Assembly (NCBI GenBank): GCA_027484445.1
Contig: JAIXSY010000023.1
Location: 83,493-147,492 of the forward strand
Origin: Verrucomicrobiaceae bacterium
GTDB lineage: Bacteria; Verrucomicrobiota; Verrucomicrobiia; Verrucomicrobiales; Verrucomicrobiaceae
Direction of reading: 5' to 3'
Length of the DNA stretch: 64,000 nucleotides
Under the pieces are notes generated by a model. The model was not told where the DNA came from. It saw only the letters and a list, made by a program, of their open reading frames with translations, and searched no databases. The position numbers and the translations under genes were made by a program. Below are positions 59,229-64,000 of the stretch, piece after piece. Every line of letters starts with the position of its first letter. Position 1 is the first letter of the stretch.

Positions 59229-62006
59229 ATGAGTGCCACGCTGCCGTTCCGCGCGAACCAAGATCTCCTCGAAAATCAATACCAAGCCTGGAGCAAAGAT
59301 CCCTCCTCGGTGGATGCCAACTGGGCGTCATTCTTTGAAGGCTTTGAACTTGGCATGGCTGAACTCGCCAAACGCAAAGCGTCCCAAGGCACTGCGGCAA
59401 GCTCGACGGCAGGGGAAGCTACGCTCTCCGAGTCAGCCCTCAATTTCCGCATGCGCGTCACCAATGCGCTGCTGCTTTTTCGCTCCCTCGGCCACCGCGA
59501 GGCGCACCTGGACCCACTCAGCAAAACCGGCCCAAGCGCCCCTGAGCTAAGCCTGGAGGCGCTTGGCTTCACCGAAGCTGACCTGGATCGCGACGTGCAG
59601 ACCCACATGTTCCGTGGCGGTCAGACGATGAAGCTGCGCGACTTCCTGGCAGAACTGCGCCGTGTGTATTGCGGCCGCAGTGGCTTCGAGTTCATGCACA
59701 TTCACAACCCAGAAGTGCGTGGCTGGCTGCTCGAACGCATCGAGAACCGCACCTTTGACCCCACGCCCTCCAAGGAATCTCAAGTCGATGCCCTGCGCTG
59801 GCTGCTGGAGGCCGAGACCTTCGAGCGCTTCCTGCATCGTCGCTTCGTCGGCCAGAAGCGCTTCTCGGTCGAAGGTGGAGAATCCATGCTCGTGGCACTG
59901 GAAACCATTCTCGAAAATCTGCCCCTGCATGGCGGCAAAGAAATCGTCATGGGCATGGCCCACCGTGGACGCCTCAGCGTGCTGGCGAATTTCCTCCGCA
60001 AGCCACTGGAGATGCTCTTCTACGAATTCAGCGAAAACTACGTGCCCGACACCGTGGGTGGCGATGGTGACGTGAAGTATCACCTGGGTTTCCAAACCGT
60101 GCGTGACACCCGCAGCGGCGATAAGGTCGCCATCATGCTCGCCCCGAACCCCAGTCACCTGGAAGCCGTCGATCCTGTCGTGGAAGGCATGGCCCGTGCT
60201 CGCCAGCGCTTCTTGGGCGATACGACCCAACGCGGCCAAGTGCTGCCCATCCTGATCCATGGCGATGCAGCAGTCGCTGGCCAGGGCATCGTGGCTGAGG
60301 TGCTGAACCTTTCCCAGCTGCCCGGCTACTGCACCGGCGGAACCATCCACATCGTGGTGAACAACCAGATCGGTTTCACCACCCTGCCCGCAGATGCTCG
60401 CTCCACCACCTACTGCACCGACGTCGGCAAGCTCATCGACGCTCCCGTGATCCACGTGAATGGCGACTGTCCGCTCGAAGTCGCCGCCGCTGCCCGCTTG
60501 GCCCTCGACTTCCGTCAAAAATTTGGACGTGATGTGTTCATCGACATCGTTTGTTACCGCCGCTATGGCCATAACGAAACCGACGAGCCCGCTTTCACTC
60601 AGCCAAACATGGCCCGCACCATCGGCTCGCATCCTTCCACCGCTAGCCTCTTCCGCCAAGAGCTGCTGCAAAACGGCGTGCTCGATGAGCCCGGTGCCAA
60701 TGCGCTCCAAAAAGAGCTGGAGGACGAACTTGAGCAAGGAGTGACCGACCTAGCCAGCAAAGAAAAGAACACCGGAGGCAATCCTTTTGATGGATTCGCG
60801 GTCGAGCCCCAGAAGGCTTATGACTACAATGTCATCCCCACCGGTGTGGAAAAAGAGCAGCTTCATCGCATTGGCAAAAAGCTGCTGGAGGCCCCGGAAG
60901 GCTTCCACCTGCACCCCACGATCGCCAAGCGCTTCCTGGCCGCACGAGCCAAGGCCATCGAGACTGGCGAAGGCGTCGATTGGGCCACTGCCGAGGCCTT
61001 GGCCTTTGGTTCCCTGCTTACCGAAAAGCACGGCGTGCGCCTCTCCGGCCAGGATGTGCGCCGCGGCACCTTCAGTCACCGTCACTGCGTTTTCTACGAC
61101 ACGGAAACCCGTGAGCGCCATATCCCGCTCAACAACTTGGAAGAAGGTCAAGGACGCTTCTGCGTTTACAACTCCCTGCTTTCTGAGGCTGCCGTGCTCG
61201 GTTTTGACTACGGCTACTCCCTCCTGACCCCAAACATGCTCATCTGCTGGGAAGCCCAGTTCGGTGACTTCGTGAACGGTGCCCAGGTCATCATCGACCA
61301 ATTCATCGCCTCCGCCGAAAGCAAGTGGCAGCGCCCCAGCCACGTGACCCTCCTGCTCCCGCACGGTTACGAGGGCCAAGGCCCTGAGCACTCCAGCGCT
61401 CGTCTGGAGCGCTTCCTGCAACTTTGCGCGGGTGGCAACATGCAGGTCTGCAACTTCACCACCCCCGCTCAATACTTCCACGCCCTGCGCCGCCAGGTGA
61501 AGCGTGACACCCGCAAGCCACTCGTCGTCATGACGCCCAAGAGCCTGCTGCGTCACCCACGCTGCGTGTCGAAGCTGGACGACATGGCTGCCGGCTCCCA
61601 CTTCAAGGAAGTGCTGGACGACGAGTTGCTAACCATCAGCCCTGAACGTGTCACTCGCCTCATCTTCTGCTCCGGAAAGGTTTATTACGATCTGCTCGAT
61701 TTCCGCGAGAAGAACAAAATCAAGAACGCCGCAATCATCCGCGTGGAGCAGCTCTACCCACTGAACTACGAGATGCTCAAAGGCATCGTCGCCAAATACC
61801 CACGCGCCCAGAAGAAATGGATCTGGTGCCAGGAAGAGCCCCGCAACATGGGAGCCTTCTATTACATCCGCCCACGCCTGGAAGAGCTGAGCAACCACAA
61901 GCTGCGCTACGCTGGCCGCGAACGCTCCAGCAGCCCTGCCGCTGGCTCCAAAGCCATTCACGTCCTCGAGCAAGAGAAACTCGTCGAAGACGCCTTCAGC
62001 GTGTGA
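59229..62006 (+). CDS. sucA: 2-oxoglutarate dehydrogenase E1 component
   Basis: This thiamine-diphosphate enzyme decarboxylates 2-oxoglutarate and transfers the succinyl group to the lipoyl domain of E2 in the TCA cycle. The 925 residues match the family (E. coli 933). The N-terminal NQDLLENQYQAWSKDPSSVD is the characteristic E1o extension. ThDP-binding and active-site blocks are visible: GMAHRGRLSVLANFLRKP, YHLGFQTVRD, NPSHLEAVDPVVEGMARARQ, LIHGDAAVAGQGIVAEVLNL, NNQIGFTTLPADARST, YRRYGHNETDEPAFTQP. The C-terminal pyrimidine domain has HGYEGQGPEHSSARLERFLQ. sucB follows after 69 bases; together they form the usual sucAB unit. No sucCD or lpd gene is in the window. Confidence 0.97.
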   Translation: MSATLPFRANQDLLENQYQAWSKDPSSVDANWASFFEGFELGMAELAKRKASQGTAASSTAGEATLSESALNFRMRVTNALLLFRSLGHREAHLDPLSKTGPSAPELSLEALGFTEADLDRDVQTHMFRGGQTMKLRDFLAELRRVYCGRSGFEFMHIHNPEVRGWLLERIENRTFDPTPSKESQVDALRWLLEAETFERFLHRRFVGQKRFSVEGGESMLVALETILENLPLHGGKEIVMGMAHRGRLSVLANFLRKPLEMLFYEFSENYVPDTVGGDGDVKYHLGFQTVRDTRSGDKVAIMLAPNPSHLEAVDPVVEGMARARQRFLGDTTQRGQVLPILIHGDAAVAGQGIVAEVLNLSQLPGYCTGGTIHIVVNNQIGFTTLPADARSTTYCTDVGKLIDAPVIHVNGDCPLEVAAAARLALDFRQKFGRDVFIDIVCYRRYGHNETDEPAFTQPNMARTIGSHPSTASLFRQELLQNGVLDEPGANALQKELEDELEQGVTDLASKEKNTGGNPFDGFAVEPQKAYDYNVIPTGVEKEQLHRIGKKLLEAPEGFHLHPTIAKRFLAARAKAIETGEGVDWATAEALAFGSLLTEKHGVRLSGQDVRRGTFSHRHCVFYDTETRERHIPLNNLEEGQGRFCVYNSLLSEAAVLGFDYGYSLLTPNMLICWEAQFGDFVNGAQVIIDQFIASAESKWQRPSHVTLLLPHGYEGQGPEHSSARLERFLQLCAGGNMQVCNFTTPAQYFHALRRQVKRDTRKPLVVMTPKSLLRHPRCVSKLDDMAAGSHFKEVLDDELLTISPERVTRLIFCSGKVYYDLLDFREKNKIKNAAIIRVEQLYPLNYEMLKGIVAKYPRAQKKWIWCQEEPRNMGAFYYIRPRLEELSNHKLRYAGRERSSSPAAGSKAIHVLEQEKLVEDAFSV

Positions 62007-62075
62007 CGCTTCTCGACTCCACCCGTTCACCCCATCTCTTCATCCAGCATCCCCGAGCCTCCCCCCTAAACGATC

Positions 62076-63182
62076 ATGGCTGACATCAAAATCCCCGCAC
62101 TCGGCGAATCCGTCGCCGGAGGACAAATCTCCAAATGGCACTTCAAAGTCGGCGATGCCGTCAAAGTCGGCGATGTCCTGCTGACCTTGGAGACCGACAA
62201 AGTCGCCGCCGAAGTCACCTCCGAATTCACAGGCGTGCTCGCCTCCATCGCCGCTGGCGAAGGTGAGGATGTCGTCATTGGAGCCATTGTGGGTCAAATT
62301 AACGAAGGCGCTGCCGCCGTAGCTCCTGCGCCCACTCCAGCCCCTGCCCCTGCCGCCCCGGCTGCCGTGGAGGCTCCGAAGCCTGCCGCTGTTCCTGCTC
62401 CTGTGGCCGAAGCGCCCAAACCCGCACCAGCTCCGGCCCCAGCGCCAGCCCCCAAACCCGCCCCCAAAGCCCCGGCTCCCGAAGGCCGCGTCTCGCGGAA
62501 GAAGATGACTCCGCTGCGCAAAAAGATCGCGGATCAGCTCGTCAGTGCTCAGCAGACCGCTGCCATCCTCACCACCTTCAACGAGTGTGACATGAGCGGC
62601 ATCATGGCCATGCGCAGCAAGCTCCAGGACAGCTTCGTGAAGACTCACGGCGTGAAGCTCGGCTTCATGTCCTTCTTTGTCAAAGCCGTCGTCGAAGCGC
62701 TGAAAGCCGTGCCCCAAATCAACGTCCGGGTGGAAGGCGATGAAATCGTCCAGCAGCACTTCTACGACATCGGTGTTGCCGTCGGCACTGAGCGTGGATT
62801 GATCGTTCCCGTCATCCGCGATGCTGACCAGAAAAGCTTTGCCGACATCGAGAAAGACATCCTCGCCTACGCCGCCAAGGCCAAGGAAGGCAAGATCGAG
62901 CTCTCCGACCTCACCGGCGGCGTATTCACCATCTCGAATGGTGGCGTTTACGGTTCCCTGCTCTCCACGCCCATCATCAACCCTCCCCAAAGCGGCATCC
63001 TAGGCATGCACAGCATCCAGCAGCGCCCGATCGCCGTGGATGGTCAGGTCGTCATCCGCCCGATGATGTATCTGGCGCTGAGCTACGATCACCGTGTGGT
63101 CGATGGCAAAGAAGCCGTCACCTTCCTGATCCGCATCAAGGACTGCATCGAAAACCCCGCCCGCATGTTGGTCGGTGCCTGA
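62076..63182 (+). CDS. sucB: Dihydrolipoyllysine succinyltransferase (E2o) lacking the subunit-binding domain
   Basis: The 368-residue E2 core transfers succinyl from lipoate to CoA. The lipoyl domain (1-75) has K42 in [18 protein letters not shown] Pro/Ala/Lys linker (about 85-135) leads directly to the catalytic domain, whose start [17 protein letters not shown] normally follows the peripheral subunit-binding domain. That ~35-residue domain, which binds E3/E1 and shows a GTG--GR-T--D motif, is not found here, which accounts for the length difference from E. coli (405). The catalytic motif H339-R-V-V-D343-G is intact, as are [20 protein letters not shown] and [15 protein letters not shown] strong terminator lies 30 bases past the stop. 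Confidence 0.95.
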   Translation: MADIKIPALGESVAGGQISKWHFKVGDAVKVGDVLLTLETDKVAAEVTSEFTGVLASIAAGEGEDVVIGAIVGQINEGAAAVAPAPTPAPAPAAPAAVEAPKPAAVPAPVAEAPKPAPAPAPAPAPKPAPKAPAPEGRVSRKKMTPLRKKIADQLVSAQQTAAILTTFNECDMSGIMAMRSKLQDSFVKTHGVKLGFMSFFVKAVVEALKAVPQINVRVEGDEIVQQHFYDIGVAVGTERGLIVPVIRDADQKSFADIEKDILAYAAKAKEGKIELSDLTGGVFTISNGGVYGSLLSTPIINPPQSGILGMHSIQQRPIAVDGQVVIRPMMYLALSYDHRVVDGKEAVTFLIRIKDCIENPARMLVGA

Positions 63183-63211
63183 TTTGCGCATTACCCATCT
63201 CACGCAACCAA

Positions 63212-63239
63212 AGCCACCGGCATCCCCGGTGGCTTTTTT
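63212..63239 (+). terminator. Rho-independent terminator of sucAB
   Basis: A 9-bp stem AGCCACCGG / CCGGTGGCT (63212-63220 with 63226-63234) has a 5-base loop and runs into six T (63234-63239). It is positioned 30 bases after the sucB stop. Confidence 0.88.
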
Positions 63240-63611
63240 GCACTTCTGGATAGCGGGTATCTTCTAAACGTGATGTAACAGGGCGCAAAAGCCATGTTTG
63301 GCTCATCATCTCCAGCTGCTCTTTGCCGATAGAGCTTTTGTTGGTTGAGTTTTGGTTGTCTGAGTGCCTTCAGGTTGATCTTTGCGTCTCTGGCACGGCT
63401 TTAAGATGTGGCCTTCCAGCAACGGGCAGGTCGCGCAGCTTGAGGATGCCAGTGCCTTTGGCGCTAGGGACTCCAGACATCGACGCTCTTGCTCAGTCCC
63501 AGGCGTGCAAGGAACACCTGAAAGCTTTGGCTTTGCCACGAACAGGAATTCGGAAGTACTCCGAGAGACGCAGTGTCTGGGTCATGTGTGACATTGGCAT
63601 TGGCGATGGAT
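63240..63611. other. Intergenic region with a possible gene remnant on the minus strand
   Basis: No intact gene is supported. On the minus strand a short frame begins at 63584 (MTQTLRLSEYFRIPVRGKAK) and is cut by a stop after 30 codons. A one-base shift would continue it with FQVFLARLGLSKSVDVWSP before the next stop. An overlapping 77-codon frame (63306-63539) has Ser/Lys/Thr-rich text without family features. This looks either like a decayed small gene or chance. Its base composition is more mixed than the neighbours. Confidence 0.3.
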
Positions 63612-63642
63612 GAAAAAAGGCCGCTGGGGTGAACCAGCGGCC
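63612..63642 (-). terminator. Rho-independent terminator of pnp
   Basis: A perfect 9-bp stem GGCCGCTGG / CCAGCGGCC (63619-63627 with 63634-63642) has a 6-base loop; on the minus strand it is followed by six T (complement of 63613-63618). It lies 43 bases past the pnp stop. Confidence 0.88.
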
Positions 63643-63685
63643 TGAGGAGGGGGCGCGAGAAGCACTCGCCTACAAAGTTGGGGGA

Positions 63686-64000
63686 TTAGGCAGCCGGTGC
63701 TTCCTCACCACCGGTGGCGGCTTCGTCCTTCTCTTTCATGGCGGCTTTGCGGCTCATCTTCACCTTGCCTTTGTCATCGATGCCGATGCACTTGGCGGTG
63801 ACCATGTCGCCGACCTTGACGACATCTTCGGTCTTGTTGACGCGGAAGTCGGCGAGCTCGGAGATGTGGATGAGGCCGTCCTTGTTGCCAAAGAGGCGCA
63901 TGAAGGCTCCGAAGTTCGTCGTGCTGACGACCTTGCCGGTGTAGAGCTTGCCAACTTCGACCTCAGCGGAGACGCCGGAGATCATTTCGAGAGCACGCTC
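63686..64000 (-). CDS. pnp: Polyribonucleotide nucleotidyltransferase, C-terminal part
   Basis: The frame is open to the window edge, so only the last ~105 residues are present. They comprise an [18 protein letters not shown] linker, typical of the KH-to-S1 junction of PNPase, and an S1 RNA-binding domain ([65 protein letters not shown]) with a short acidic Ala/Glu tail. PNPase degrades RNA 3'-to-5' phosphorolytically. Ribosomal protein S1 is the alternative, but the linker before the S1 domain and the ending favour pnp. The 5' end lies outside the window. Confidence 0.85.
   Translation of the reverse strand, partial: ERALEMISGVSAEVEVGKLYTGKVVSTTNFGAFMRLFGNKDGLIHISELADFRVNKTEDVVKVGDMVTAKCIGIDDKGKVKMSRKAAMKEKDEAATGGEEAPAA

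Noticed and set aside
1..64000. tRNA, rRNA, insertion sequence, integrase or prophage genes
   Set aside because: None could be recognised in the intergenic regions or reading frames.

Overview
The window looks like a chromosomal segment of a Gram-negative bacterium of the Verrucomicrobia (Verrucomicrobiaceae-like, e.g. Prosthecobacter/Verrucomicrobium relatives). This is inferred from gene content, not from a marker gene: a 4544-residue protein of autotransporter-associated beta-strand repeats ending in a PEP-CTERM sorting tail, a planctomycete/verrucomicrobial-type cytochrome c joined to an SHD1-like domain, a formylglycine sulfatase, a DUF5117-type zinc metalloprotease, and an LptD-like protein that implies an LPS outer membrane. 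No rRNA, tRNA, CRISPR array, insertion sequence or prophage was seen.

Layout. 1-2.3 kb: 3' part of an OmpA-domain protein, then a small secreted cytochrome c on the other strand. 2.3-16 kb: one giant surface-protein gene on the minus strand with a clear terminator and a 526-base A+T-rich 5' flank. 16.5-22.3 kb: apt and glnD (plus), convergent with lptD (minus). 22.6-27 kb: an unknown Pro-rich coiled-coil protein translationally coupled to a hybrid histidine kinase, then a membrane-anchored PQQ-type beta-propeller. 27-33.3 kb, minus strand: ppk1, sulfatase, a glycoamylase-like secreted protein and a very small kinase-fold protein. 33.4-38.8 kb: ppnP, a secreted metalloprotease, and a divergent pair of sugar-type enzymes (Gfo/Idh/MocA oxidoreductase and a TIM-barrel isomerase/epimerase).

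38.9-43.2 kb holds the most unusual system: an ABC ATPase followed by two ABC-2-type permeases, each carrying a C-terminal gluzincin-like peptidase domain, all linked by TGATG stop/start overlaps. One peptidase domain keeps HEXXH plus a downstream Glu; the other has lost both glutamates. 43.3-47.4 kb: an OFA-family MFS transporter with its 34-residue small-subunit gene (easily missed), a MidA-like methyltransferase, and folP inside a cloud of short GC/A-tract repeats. 47.5-54.6 kb: a 2358-residue secreted protein with two copies of an RCC1 propeller module, choice-of-anchor-D/ASH-like repeats and Ig-like domains. 54.9-64 kb: a double-FtsX permease, a hypothetical secreted protein, sucA-sucB of the 2-oxoglutarate dehydrogenase complex (SucB lacks the peripheral subunit-binding domain) and the 3' end of pnp.

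Housekeeping functions (apt, glnD, lptD, ppk1, folP, sucAB, pnp) alternate with large envelope and secreted proteins. Many genes are convergent or divergent singletons. The clearest multi-gene transcription units are 22600-25343, 42359-38860, 44748-43299 and 59229-63182. Start codons were moved from the longest frame where an internal ATG gave a better signal peptide, family length or coupling overlap. All domain calls are by eye.
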